From contig JAPCYS010000884.1 in the NCBI GenBank assembly GCA_028641055.1, forward strand, positions 1 through 64,000: a DNA stretch of 64,000 bases, in the 5' to 3' direction. The stretch is from Alopecurus myosuroides (Eukaryota; Streptophyta; Magnoliopsida; Poales; Poaceae). Numbering within the stretch: the stretch's first letter is position 1; every line of letters starts with the position of its first letter. This document shows positions 32,916 to 45,580 of the stretch, piece after piece. The notes below the pieces were generated by a model. The model was given only the letters and a program-made list of their open reading frames with translations. It did no database searches and had not been told where the DNA came from. The position numbers and the translations under genes were made by a program.

Positions 32916-33408
32916 ATGCCGGATGTTCCGGATGTCCTCGGTTCTGTGGCGAGTATCTCGATGGATGATCTCAATGAGTTGAAAAAATCATTGACCTCAT
33001 CCATGGAGAGCAAAATAGATGAATTGTGAACACTCATGTTGCAATACATGAAAGCCAAGGAACCGGAGACCTCCACTACATCCCATACGGTTGAACCACC
33101 GGAGGGTGCCAAGGTTGGGGAAGATGGTGAAGCACTTAAAGATGCTTCTGCTAATAACCCCACCGATAAGGGTTCGGAATAAAAAGGAGAATTCCACGCC
33201 GTCGAAGGACGCTATTCTCCCGATCCTCCCGTCCCACATCCCCATATAATTCCTAGAGGAGATCCACCTAAAATTGAATCACATTATTTTGGTGAATGCA
33301 ATATTATATGGAAACTCACTTGAACTCTTCTTGTATAGAAATTTGGAGGGTCACTCGAGATGGATACAAGCCACATGACCCCAAGAACTTGACAAGAAGA
33401 GAAACCGT
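32916..33408 (+). pseudogene. Copia gag, N-terminal fragment
   Basis: From the ATG at 32916 the frame reads MPDVPDVLGSVASISMDDLN, with in-frame stops near 33027 and 33179. A one-base shift near 33297 is needed to continue with YYMETHLNSSCIEIWRVTRD, the start of the copia gag (UBN2-type) fold. The fragment ends within the domain at the Tat-2 insertion. It is dead by mutation as well as by interruption. Confidence 0.7.
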
Positions 33409-33955
33409 TGTCGGATATATACCATTTAGGGGTATATCAGATGGTGTCCTAAAGTGCCGGATTACCAGGCTGGCCTGAATGGTAATGGTCTACGGTCCAT
33501 TAGGCGGCCCAATAAGCTGATGCACAGAAGTCGAATTCTAGAAGAACCCGGACCACGGCCCACGAGGTACGGCTTGGAGTAGAAGGCGGATTCTTGTCTT
33601 CCAAGTTAGGACTTTCCGTAGTCTTCTAGGTTTCCTTTTCTGTAAGCCCTAACATGGCTATTATATAAAGCCGGACGGGAGAGAAGAAAGATATAGACAA
33701 TAAGCTAGAATCTATCTCGCCGAGAGGTTGATCCTTGTCGAGTAGCTAAACCCAACTCACATTGTACTTTGTATACTTCAGGCTTCAGCCCTGATTTAGT
33801 GAGATTGCAGGAGTAGGAACGCCGCCTAGTTGCGACGTACCGAACCTGGGTAAAACCCCGGTGTCATCGTTCGTCATACAACCACGTCCCCCCACAATCT
33901 CTATCGGTAGTCTCATGGCACCCCTGTCTATGAATTCTACTACGATGTCTCGACA
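33409..33955 (+). repeat. Tat-2 5' LTR
   Basis: 547 bp, homologous in inverted orientation to the Tat-1 LTRs. The TATA box TATATAAAGCC lies at about 33663-33673. It begins directly after copia gag sequence at 33408. Confidence 0.9.
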
Positions 33956-33956
33956 G

Positions 33957-33976
33957 TTGGCGCCCACCGTGGGGCC
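33957..33976 (+). promoter_or_regulatory. Tat-2 primer binding site
   Basis: TTGGCGCCCACCGTGGGGCC lies one base after the LTR end and is identical in its first 18 bases to the Tat-1 site. Confidence 0.88.
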
Positions 33977-33992
33977 AGCGACGTAAGGCGTT

Positions 33993-36900
33993 ATGTTTCG
34001 ATCGGGGACACTCGGCGGAATTGGCAGTACCATAACTGTCGGAAGTCTGGAATTCGACAACGACGTCGGGCGCTTCCTCGACAACGGATCATACATGCCA
34101 GAACGGAATCATCTGTTAAGTGCCTGCGTTTTACCGATTGGATCTGCAAACATCTTTATCGGATTAACTGCAGAAGCAATGGGATTCTGTTGTGGAAGTA
34201 AATTTATCCCACACGCCCTATACCCAGTCGAAGAAGACTATGACGCCGGATTTTGCTCAGATCACCGATACTCTGCTGAATGGCACTTTATCGGTATGGT
34301 GCAATCCGAGATCGCCGAAACCACAGATGAAAGCAATCCTGTGGAAGAGGTAGAAAACAACAATCCCACAATAGAGGTGGAAGATCTGACATCCGGCAAT
34401 ATGACGACGAACTCGGAAGCTGACTCTATGCTAGCCGCCATCGAGGCGAGATTAGAGTCGGAACCCGGATCGGACCAGTTCGATACCGAAGACGAAGGTG
34501 TAGATGCTTTCGAGAGAAAGGTCAAATCCTTTCAAGAGGGATTCCACGAAGTACTGACGGAAAAAACGGCTGAAAACACGGATGCCGAAAGTCAGGAAAG
34601 CCCTAGAACACCTCTGCCAGAGGAAAGAGAGGATGGAGAAGCCAGTCCAACTTACCCGGATGTCAAGGAATTGACAGAGGAAGAACCTGGTAAAAAATCT
34701 CCCTCTTCCAAGAAAAAACACAAAGCTTCCAAGAAACTCCAATACAAACTCCGGAAGAAAAAATTGGCTGATCCAGCCAACGAAAACAAGGAAGCAGGTG
34801 GAGGAAGTGGAGTTAAGCCGGCGGAGCAGAAAACGAAGGAAATCTCTGTTCCGCCAATGTCAGAACAGGACGAACAGGATCTACTTCAAACACCAGTGGG
34901 ACCTCACGAACCCCCTGAAGTGCTGGAAGCCAGGAGACAAGCTCTCCAAAGGCAACAACAACATCTCTTCTGAACTCGAGAACATCTCCAAAAAAAACAA
35001 GATGACATTAAGTTAAAGCAGGAAGAAATCGAGGAGTACGAGAGAAGGAATAGATCTGGCATTAAACCTACACGGTTACCTGGAATCGCAAGACCGGAAG
35101 TACTACCGCCAAAGGAACGGTTTCAAAACCCAGCCTGGCAAAAGCAAGTATACGGGAAAGACGCCAGGGGCGAACCTATATACAAAACCGCAGCAGAAAA
35201 CACGGAGGCCGCGTTCGCCATCCTCAACAACGATCTGTACTCCAATGGCGAAAAACTTCAAGGGGTGTATGCCTTCTTCGGAAAAGCATTGCAACAGCAA
35301 CAGCAAGGCTAAGAAAGATCACGGAAGTTGCATGACGACTTGGCCCTATGCAAAACAACTACATGCGCCACTGGAGCACCTGGACCTGAAGAACCTGGAG
35401 ACTCAAGTAATTCGAAAGAGAAGAAAGACGATCCGAGAAAGGACAAGAAAAAACTCGATAACAAGGATGCAGCGTCCAAAACCGGATCCCATCTACCGAA
35501 AGATGGAATTAATCCCCGAGATCGGGAAGAACAAAACCGGAAAGACGGTAAAGCAATTCCGCCTCCGAGACTCCCTGCTGAAAAAGCCGGAAGATACGAC
35601 ATTCCTCACAGGCGTGAGAGATCCCGTACACCCCCCAGGAATAAGGAAAGACACAGGAGTTGAACTCCACCTTATCCCAAAGGGCATGATAACGGAGGAA
35701 ATAGAGATAACCCCGGAAGAGCGCGTTCGCGCAACAATGGAAAAGAAAGGAGCAGATCCCCTTCTATCCATTCAGCCGGGAGATACTCCGCGCACATTGA
35801 CAGAGCGGAAAGAGATGATCTATACTTCGGACCCAAGTGTTTCACTGACAGGATCCGAAGAATAACTCTGCATTCTGGCTTCGCCAAAGTTGGTCCAACA
35901 TATCAAAAATACACCGGCAGTACAAACCCGGATACCTGGCTCTCAGACTATTACACAGCCGTCCAGTTTAATAATGGGACAGACCTAGAGGCAGTAAAAT
36001 TCCTCCCCCTAATGTTACTGGACGGAGCCAGAGATTGGATAAACGGGCTTCCGTCAAGAACTGTCGATAGCTGGGATGATATGGCTAGAGTATTTAGTCA
36101 ACATTTTTGGGGAACGTACAAACGGCCCAACAGTATCAACCAGTTAAACCGCTGCACCCAGTTTGAAGATGAACCATACGTGGACTTTATCTCAAGGTGG
36201 ACTGCAATGAAAAACAGTTGTTCTAGAGTAACTGACGTACAAGCAATGCATGCTTTCGTCAATGGCTTAAAACCCGGACTCGTACCGTTCATGATCGGTT
36301 CCAAAAAGCACAAGATCTCGGATCTATGCTTACAACCGCAAATGAGCATGCAACGGCCGAAGATGACATCAGAGCGAGAGGTGGCAATATCAATACTTTG
36401 ATTGAAGCCAAAAGACCCCTCGTCCTGAGAAAAAAGCAGCTTCAAAAACACAGCAAAAACCCAAAGAACTTAACATAGCCTTTGGAAGAGAAAATGGGAG
36501 CAAATGGAAAGGACGAAGCACAGAATCGATCAACTACACAAAAGAAGAGTGGGAAAGAATAAAGTCAGAAAACTGTGTCCACCATTCGCAATTTGGGAAA
36601 CCCACCCATACGAACACACAATGCCGGCTCAACAAGCATATGAAAGGAAGTGCAGGATCCGGAAGCAAGGGAAAAAATTCCAAGAGAAATTCTCCAAGCA
36701 AAAGCCAGAAGCTGAAAAAGAAGACAGTGAATCAGACACTGATGAAAAAACCCAGGAACAACAGCGAAAAGGCGAGCCTAAGTTTCCGAGAGTTGAAGGA
36801 GAATGCAACCTAAATTTCCAGGCAACTCCGTCAGCAAAGGGGGCAAAGAGAATACTTCGAGAAATAAACGTGGTTGTCCCAGCAACCCCTAAATTCTTGA

Positions 36901-37598
36901 AGTACTCTAACACACCAGTTACCTGGGATCAGTCTGATCATCCCGGAAATATCCCAGAACCTGGCACACAAGCTCTAGTTGTAAGTCCTATTATTCAAAA
37001 CACTAGGCTAAAAAGAGTGTTGATGGATGGAGGATCCAGCATTAACATAATGTACCTGGATACATTGAAGCATCTGCGAATCTCCGAGACCCAGCTCAAC
37101 CATAGTAACATACGCTTTCACGGCATCGTCCCTGGAAGGCAAGCACGATCCCTAGGAGAAATTTACCTAGAAGTAACCTTCGGAGAAAAAGAACATTTCC
37201 GGCAGGAAAAGATATCCTTCGAGGTTGTGCCATTCGAAAGCGTGTATCACGCAATACTCGGACGTCCAGCTTTCGCCAAGTTCATGGCAAGATCATGTTA
37301 TATCTATAACAAGTTGAAGATGTCGGGGCCAAAAGGAGGAGTAATCACCATAAGTGGAGACTTCAAATTGTCAAACGTTATGGAAAAAGAAAATGCCCTT
37401 TGTGCAGAAAAAAGGATAGCAAAGGAGGAATTAAAGGAGCTGGCAAAAGAACTATCGCCGACAGAAATGCCGGCAGGAAAAGAAACCCGGAAGCCGGCAG
37501 ACAGTTTCAAATCTTTCGAGAATACAAGACAGGTTATCTTAGATCCCAAAGATCCGACAAAATTTGTCGTAGTGGGAACTAGCATGACCGACAAATAG
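33993..37598 (+). pseudogene. Tat-2 gag-protease polyprotein
   Basis: The ATG at 33993 (MFRSGTLGG) is the start lost in Tat-1. The first frame runs to a TGA at 34971-34973. Gag then continues through frameshifts and stops: the Lys/Arg-rich linker (35245-35865), the capsid-like domain (about 35870-36340, FISRWTAMKNSC), and the Cys/His segment with protease (36504-37598). The protease keeps the DGGSSINIMY loop and HAILGRPAF motif. The frame closes at TAG 37596-37598, exactly where Tat-1 has TAG. At least four disabling changes make this a pseudogene. Confidence 0.82.
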
Positions 37599-40394
37599 GA
37601 AAACGAGCTCATCAAGTTCCTCCGTGAGAACTGGGACATTTTCGCGTGGTGTCCAGCGGACATGCCAGGCGTACCCAGGGAACTTGCTGAGCACCAACTC
37701 AAGGTAATTCCAGGATCTAAACCCGTCAAACAAGGTCTCCGTCGATTTGATGGAAGAAGACGGAAGGCTATTGACAAGGAAATCATTTGGCTATTGGAAG
37801 CTGATTTTATCCGGGAAGTTATACATACTGAATGGTCTGCAAACCCAGTAATAGTCCCGAAGAAAGATAGTACTGCTCTTAGGATGTGTATTGATTACAC
37901 CGGCTTAAACAAATTGTGTCCAAAATATAGGTTTGCGTTACCGCGAATCGATCAAATAATAGACGCCAATGCAGGCTCTGAGCTTTTATGCTTTTTGGAC
38001 GCTTATTCCGGGTATCATCAAATACGTATGAAGGAAGAAGACCAAATTAAAACCTCCTTCATAAATCCATAAGGAACATACTACTACATAACCATGCCTT
38101 TTGGCCTGAAGAACGCAGGTGCAACCTACCAGCGCTGCATGCAACGATGTTTGCATAGTCAGATTGGCAAAAATGTTCACGTTTATGTGGACGATATTGC
38201 CATCGTTTCCAAGGAAAAAGACACGCTCCTTGAAGATCTGCGAGAAACCTTCAAAAATTTGCGCACTTATAAAATGAAGTTAAATCCATTAAACTGCGTA
38301 TTCGGGGTTCCCTCAGGAAAACTTCTGGGTTTCATCGTTTCCCACAGAGGAATAGAAGTAAACCCGGAAAAGATCAAGGCAATCCTAAACATCTCAAGGC
38401 CTACGTGCTTAAAAGATGTACAAAGATTGACGGGTTCTGCAGCTGCCGTCAGCAGGTTTATAAGCCGGCTGGAGACAAAGCTCTGCCATTATACAAATTG
38501 TTGAAGAAATCCGACAAATTTGAATGGACAAAAGAGGCGGTCAAAGCGTTAACCCAGTTAAAAGAAACCTTGATGCAACCTCCGATTTTGGCATCGCCAA
38601 AAGACGAAGAACCCATGTTACTGTACCTCACAGCAACAAACAGGGTTATCAGCGCAGTGATAGTTGTGGAAAGGCGGAAAAATGAGCAAACCATACCAGA
38701 TCAGCATCCGGTGTATTATGTAAGTGAAGTTTTTTCCGAGTCCAAGCAAAGATACCCGCACTATCAAAATTGGAATATGGTGTATTTTTCGCATCTCGAA
38801 AACTCCGCCATTACTTCCAAGGACATTCCATAACAGTGGTATGTAAAGGACCACTAGGGGATATAATCAACAATGCGGACGCAACAGGCCGAGTAGCCAA
38901 ATGGGGCATCGAGTTAGCTGCGTTCGACATTAAGTACCAACCCCGGACGGCAATAAAATCCCAGGTGTTGGCAGATTTTGTCGCTAATTGGACAGAAGCA
39001 ATGGAAAACACACCAATGCCGGAGTCGGAATACTGGGTTGTGCATTTTGATGGATCCAAGATGAAGGAAGGCGCTGGAGCAGGTGTAGTCCTAAAATCCC
39101 CAAAGGGAGACGCAATGGAGTATGTATTACAAATACATTTCAATGTCAGCAATAATGTGGCAGAATACGAAGCCCTGCTTCATGGCTTGCACATTGCAAA
39201 AGAAATAGGTGTCAAACGCATCTTATGCTACGGCGACTCAGATTTGGTACAGCACCAGCTTAACCAAGCATGGGACGCCAAAAGCCCCATCATGGCAGAA
39301 TATCGGAGAACGGTGGACGAGTTTGCAATTTGCTTCCTGGGATTTGAAGTACTTCATGTCAAAAGGGAAGAAAATTGGAACGCGGATGCATTAGCCCGCA
39401 TGGGCTTGGAAAGAGTGAAAACCCTACCACCAGGTGTGTTTGTCCAGCATTTGCACGAACCATCCATAAAAGGTGGAGATGTCGACTATCCTCTAGTTTC
39501 CGAGTCAATTGAAGTCCTGCTCGTTAACCCGGATTGGACAATTCCATATCTAAACTTCTTAGTAGATCATAAGTACCCGGAGGGAGCAGACGAGGTCTTG
39601 CAAAGACAAATAAAACGTCGATGCAAAGGATACATGGTAATCAATGGTTGCTTGTATAAACGCAGCACTACCGGAATTTTTCTGCGATGCATTTCGCCAG
39701 AAGAAGGCCGAGAAATTCTGCAAGAAATCCATGCTGGAGATTGCGGACATCATGCTCAATCAGAAAGTATAGTTAAGAAAGCATTCCGTGCAGGATTGTT
39801 CTGGCTAACAGCCAAGACAGATGCCGAACACATAATAAATACATGTGCCGGATGCCAGTATTACGCCAAGCAGACGAATATGCCAGCCGAAGCACTCAAA
39901 ACTATCCCTATTACATGGCCGTTTGCGGTCTGGGGGCTAGACATGATGGGACCATTCAAAACTGCAAGAGGTGGACTTACACATCTACTCGTTGCAGTAG
40001 ATAAGTATACCAAGTGGGTGGAGGCAAACCCATCAAAAAGCTTGACGATGTAACAGCCAGAAATTTCATCATTGACGTAGTCATGAGATACGCCGTTCCG
40101 CACAACATAATAACCGACAACGGGACAAATTTCTCTATTGGAGAGTTGGCAAAATATTGCTGACAAACGGGAATACGCCTAGATCTTGCATCTGTCGCAC
40201 ACCCACAATCCAATGGGCAGGTTGAAAGAATGAATGGTTCAATCCTGCAAGGAATATGCCCAAGACTCGAATCTCCCCTCCATAGAGCAGCTGGAGCATG
40301 GGTGGAAGAGTTACCCTCTGTGCTTTGGAGTATTCGAACGACGCCAAACAGGTCAACAGGGCAAACCTCATTTTTCCTAGTTTACGGCGCGGAA
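37599..40394 (+). pseudogene. Tat-2 pol: RT, RNase H, second RNase H, partial integrase
   Basis: RT begins in frame with gag-pro after the TAG (KFLRENWDIFAWCPAD) and keeps its YVDD catalytic motif (VHVYVDDIAIV, about 38180). A TAA at 38070 replaces a Tyr codon conserved in Tat-1, and frameshifts lie near 38480 and 38820. The second RNase H is intact in the frame 38770-40053 (HFDGS, AEYEAL, YGDSDL, NADALA), followed by integrase zinc-binding (HAGDCGHH, CAGCQYY) and the first core Asp (GLDMMG). A frameshift near 40035 precedes IITDNGTNF and QVERMN. The protein ends at LVYGAE, where element A interrupts it. Confidence 0.85.
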
Positions 40395-43300
40395 TGTGAC
40401 GCCCCGAGATCGGGCACTATGTAGATTTCAGCATTCCCGCCAAAATCCACATAATAACCGATCCCAGATTGCCACGTCTGATAACATTACAACAGTTCAC
40501 GAATATTCCACAATTACAACAGAAACAGATAGATACAAGATGACTCAAACGAGCCAGGGATACAACTGATACAATACAAAGATCCAAATAACAGCGGAAG
40601 AAACAACACATCGTCCGTCTACGGACAAGATACAAATTGGACTAAGAGTCCCGAAGATAACCGAGAGCGTCCAATCCCTGCCCAGGCCAAGCCGGAGGGA
40701 TTCCCAAGCTAACGTCGTCAGACTTCAAACCTGTTGACTGCAATGTTGAATATGCAGCCACGAAAGAGATTCGTGGGTCAGTACGGTTAAGTACTGGCAA
40801 GTGGATAAACCATACTCACAAGATACCGGCGTAGCCAGTCATCACAAGATACAAATACTTTAGGATCAACGGAAAGGAAGGGGTTATTGCAAATAAGCGA
40901 CAGCGGGCTGCACTAACCAACTACAGAGAGATACTACCACTTCCGGCTAACAGAAAGAAGATAAGATCGAGTATTGTAACCAACTGAAAGATAACTTCAA
41001 ACAAACCCATCCTGGATCTCGCCCCTTATCGGAAGAAGCAATCCGAGGATAACTCACACAGTTGGATTAATGATGGTTCAGATTATTGTGTCAATAAGCC
41101 TATTACTAGTCAAGTTGTTATTCATTGGGTAAGGTTGTTAATCATTAGGTTTAAGTTGTCCTGAGTACTTGTTAGCCAGTACTTTCACCAAGTAATCCAT
41201 AACCGCGGAAAACACGGCTTCTTGAGAAGATTATCCCTGCAGGGTTGCACCAATTTGGCCGTACACGTAAGAATAACCCGCCAGATGGGGAGCTAACCCA
41301 CCAAGCGAGGTACTCTACACAACTCAACTCTTCTTCGCATCAAGCCCAAAGCACCTTGGCGCACGGCTAATCGAGCCCAGAAGAAAATGGACCCTCATAG
41401 CACTCTAAGAACGTGTCCTCCTATATGCCGACTACGAAAGTTCCACCCGGGATCCAAGGGCTCGCAAGATCATGCATGCAGCAAATGGAAAACCCGAACT
41501 AAATGAGGCGATTTGGACGAGATGCGAATCGAGTCAAATTGAGGGGGCGCCCATACTCGCTTCCCACATGCGGGTAGTGCGCTCATCATGGATCAGTAGA
41601 CAAGACCCTTTTCCTATTAGGGTCGACACTAGCAGGCCTCAAAACCACAAAGGGCCTCCTGCCGGTGCCTTATCATCAAATTATTATTACCATTAGCATT
41701 AACAGGATTGATTGATTAACATCGAGCCCCCAGAACATAATGAAGTAATAACAGAAAGTAACGGGTAACAGACTCGAGCAAAACAACCTAAGCATGCTAG
41801 TGAGACACGGCACAAGCAATGGTTATAGGTGTGGAGGTGAGGCAATATCAGGGTTAAAGGATTCATGTGATAGGTTCGTAACAGAAACAACTACTACTAA
41901 GGCTAGCAGAACAGAACAACGGAAAGTATCGGTAACAAGTGATGAAAGGCAGCCATTTGGCAGCAAGTGAGTATACTTGCCTGAGATCCCGCAAGGTAGC
42001 AGAACTTGTCGTTGCTCACATCATCTCAACGTCCTATCCGGGAAGAAGCAACGAACCTCGAGCAAACACCGGATGCAACAATTACTACTACGGCAAAAGA
42101 TCCAGCATGATCAAGATATGGATGCATGACAATTTAATGGATGCATAGAAATAAACTAGTTGACATGATAAACAGATTTAAATGGACCCATATGCAATTT
42201 GAGTTGCATATGAAGAGCCCATGAATTATGGTTGGAACAATTGTTTTCCTACTAATCATTAGGTGAAAGTGGTTTAGTATGATGCATGGATGAGGAAAAC
42301 AACAAAATAACAACAATAGAACCAGTTGGAAATAGGGTTTAACAAGTTTGGAAATTATTGGTTAAGTTTGGAAAGTTTGGTTACTTAAACATGTCACACA
42401 AGCAAGTGTCGTTTTCATCAAGTTAACGTGTTCAAAACAATTAACAAAACTAGTATTTGAAAAGAACATCAAATTTTAGTTGGATTACATGTTTCAATTA
42501 TTGAAATAGGAATTAGGATTAATTTATTATGAATTAAACAATATTAAACAAGTTTTAAATGGATTTAAAACAAGTTTGAATTTAATTGAAGTTTTATTTG
42601 TTCAAAACATAATTTCAAACTCACATTTGAAAAGTTCACACTTTGATGGTTTGAAAACATATTTTGCATGTTCAAAATTATTTTATTTTGAGCAAGTTAT
42701 GATTTTATCAAATTTAAATGAATTAAACAAGTATTAAATTATTTAGGCAATTTAAATTATTCAAACCATGAAACACAATTCATATTTGAAAAGGTGGTTC
42801 AAAATGGTATGGAAAACATATTTTATTTGTTGGAAAACAATTTCAAATGATTTAATTAAGCATGTTACCAATTTAATTGCATTAAATAAGAGATGAAACA
42901 ATTATTCAAATTAATTGTTGCAAACCAGAAAACAAAGTGGATATCCAAGTGTGGCATGTGATTTTGGATGAAATTCATGTTTTGAGTATTTAATTTGGAG
43001 CAACCATTTGAAAGTTATTAATTATGCCATTTAATTTGTCACTTTTAAGGATTATTAAATAACATTAGTTTCAATTGCCCAAATTGCAGAACAAAAGTGT
43101 TAAACAGAAAATACATTCAATTTTGACTAAAAAGCATATTTTATATTTTAAATTTGGAGTTTGTTTGCAATTTATAAATTAAGACATTTTGGCAAAAAAA
43201 TAAAAGGAATAGACAGAATAAAAGGGTGGCCTAGGATTTGAACTTGGGGCTCACAGGTAGTACAAGGGGCTGTGAACCATTCGGTCTCTGTGTTGTTTGT

Positions 43301-45079
43301 GTTGTCACCTGCAACTGATTGGAGAAGAGGTGCTACTGGTGGGTGTTAGCTGACCAACACAGAGGCAACGAAAATAAAATTTTGCCTGCTGTGGGGATTG
43401 AACCAGGGACCTCTGGTGTGCGATACAGAGGGCTAGCCAAAGGGCTCGTGTGCTGGTTGGTGCAAGACTACCGGTCTGGATGTAGATAAAAGGAGCCGCG
43501 GCGATAACTAAACAAGTTCAGAACACTCAAGACCGCTGATTCAGAAGCAAAACAAAAAAAGGAGGCTATTTGCCTCGAAGGGGATTTGATCCCAGGTGTC
43601 ACAGGGGCTGAACAGAACAGGAGCCAATGGACTACGCTGGAGTTGGTGTCTGATTACGAGCCTGAAAGGATATGAGCCATATAGTTCACGGTAACTAAAC
43701 AAAAAAAAAGACGCACAACTTCCAGACTTGCAGGTACTCGATTGAGGATAGAGATGGGGTCGTATCCTAAGCAGAAGTCGATCCGTGGCTCTGCTGGGTG
43801 GAGCACCAGACGGTACCCACCAGGATGCTACCCGATCGGTGCTGCACCACGGCAAGATGAGACAGGCACTTCCTCTGCGCGAATTGGGGTGTCTCTGACG
43901 TCTGCACAACCTGAAGCTGGAGAATGTCGACGACAGAGGATGAACGGCGAGCTTAGGGTGGTTACCTGGCCAAGGTGCCTTCGGTGATCTTGGCGATGAA
44001 AGGGTGGGGGTTCCATTCCCCTAGACAGTGGAACCTCGCGGTGACCATGGCTTCCCCGTGATCCCGCAGCGGCCACCTGTTCTTGGTGGAAGAACTACAG
44101 AGGAGGGGGAGGGGAAGCTGGTGGCGGCGGCCTGGGGAGGAGAGGGGATAGCACTAGGGTTAGGGCGCGGGTTGGGTCTTGTAGGGGCATCGGGGGCAGG
44201 TGGAGCAAAGGGGGGGTCCATGGAGGACAGACAGCGACAGGTGATCTTCCGTACGAAGAAGATGAAAGCCTGGGCCTTCGCTGGTTTGGTGGGCTGGGGG
44301 GTAAGGCTGAGGGGAAAATGGGCTGGGGCTAGCACTCCTCTCTCCTTGTGGATTCTTTTCCCTTTTTTTTTGGTAAAGGTTGAAAGAGGAAATAGAGGGA
44401 TAGAAAAGAAATAGGGTGTTCTTTTTTTGACTTATTTGTGTTAATTTCCAAAACAGAAATTAAAGCAAAGGGTAATCATTAATTCACAAGTTTGAAAGTT
44501 TTCATTTGATTTTAAAATTGTTAGTTGAATTTTTCCAAATAGAGTTTGGGGGGTATTTATTTGATAAATAAAGTTTACTAATTTGCAAAACAACAACAAG
44601 GTAGTTTTAGAATTACTTTCAACAACTTGAATTATTAAGGTGATATTAAATTGTTAGGTGATTCTCAAATAGTGTTTGGGTTGGAGTTTTGGGAAATAAA
44701 CAAATTGTATTTAATAAGTTCAATCAATTATACAAACATTATTGAATTTAATTGGTTTGCAAAATTTTAATATTTAAATCCATATTGAAATATGATAAAT
44801 AAGATTGATTTGATTGGAATTTTGGAATTTGCCATTAGGGTTTTAATAACAGGGAAAATTGTATTAACAAGCATTTTGATTAAAACAACTCCAAACTTTT
44901 GAAAAACAAATGAGTGGTTTAGTTTGCAATTTTGAAATTGGAAATTTGAACATGTGGGAAAGTTTTAATTGTGTTTGAATTTTGAGTTGAAAAACAGAAT
45001 GCAATGCTCATGTGATGCATATGATGCAAGCAAAAAGAAAACAAACACTTCCTATTAGGGTAACACCCCAGGTGTTACA
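40395..45079 (-). repeat. Element A LTR 1 (4,685 bp)
   Basis: On plus it starts TGTGACGCCCCGAGATCGGG and ends CACCCCAGGTGTTACA. It is unbroken and serves as the reference for the other A LTRs. A GC-rich stretch (about 43730-44330) and AT-rich flanks (42200-43200; 44400-45050) hold no gene. Confidence 0.88.
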
Positions 45080-45580
45080 GACGACACCACTAACAAGGGA
45101 TTGCGCCCTCGCAATCCACCTGCTAACCCGGGAGGGGAAAGAAGTTCGACTATCGATTCTTCGTGCTTCCAGTTGATCTCCTCGACACCACTAACAAGGG
45201 CTTCTCGACACCACTAACAAGGGATTCTTGCTCGGAGTGATGACGATGTTCTTCCACCAGGAACCTTCTGATGATCGAACCTATTAGGTTAAGGGCTCAG
45301 AAAACGTCCACCCACGTGGGATCCTAACACTTTGAAAGATAGACAAGGGGAGAATCCAAAACAAATAAGATGGGAGGGGAAATAGAATAGGGATAAGGAG
45401 AAAACAAGAATCCTATTGAGATGTTTTTTTTTCCAAAATAGTTCAGCAGAAATAGTTTTTGACATTCTAGGAACAACGACAGTTAGCGAGGTTATTCTAC
45501 AGGCTTTGCGGACCCGTTGCTTCGATAACCATTCGTATCGAAACAATCTCGGGAATCGGAACCAAGGCTCTGATACCATT
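45080..45580 (-). other. Element A internal region, copy 1 (501 bp)
   Basis: The whole internal domain between two LTRs is here. A primer site, TGGTATCAGAGC on minus, lies at 45567-45578, two bases from LTR 2. The motif CGACACCACTAACAAGGG occurs three times (about 45083, 45182, 45206). There is no polypurine tract next to LTR 1 and no coding frame with gag character. Confidence 0.8.

Larger units (their letters stand above)
31717..33408 (+). mobile_element. Left part of a Ty1/copia LTR retrotransposon, cut by Tat-2
   Basis: It has an LTR (about 31717-32861), a Met-type primer site and the beginning of gag, which ends abruptly at 33408 where the LTR of the second Tat element begins. The rest of the element should lie beyond the right end of the nest, outside the window. 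A lineage near SIRE/Maximus is possible from the primer site and gag, but not firm. Confidence 0.7.
33409..40394 (+). mobile_element. Second Tat-lineage gypsy element, 5' part (Tat-2)
   Basis: The 5' LTR 33409-33955 starts TGTCGGATATATACC and ends GATGTCTCGACA. It is followed by the same primer site as Tat-1 and by gag, protease, RT, two RNases H and part of integrase, all on plus. Integrase stops at TATGGCGCGGAA-like sequence at 40394 where element A begins. The 3' part, including any antisense gene and the 3' LTR, is not in the window. It belongs to the same family as Tat-1 but lies in the opposite orientation. Confidence 0.9.
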
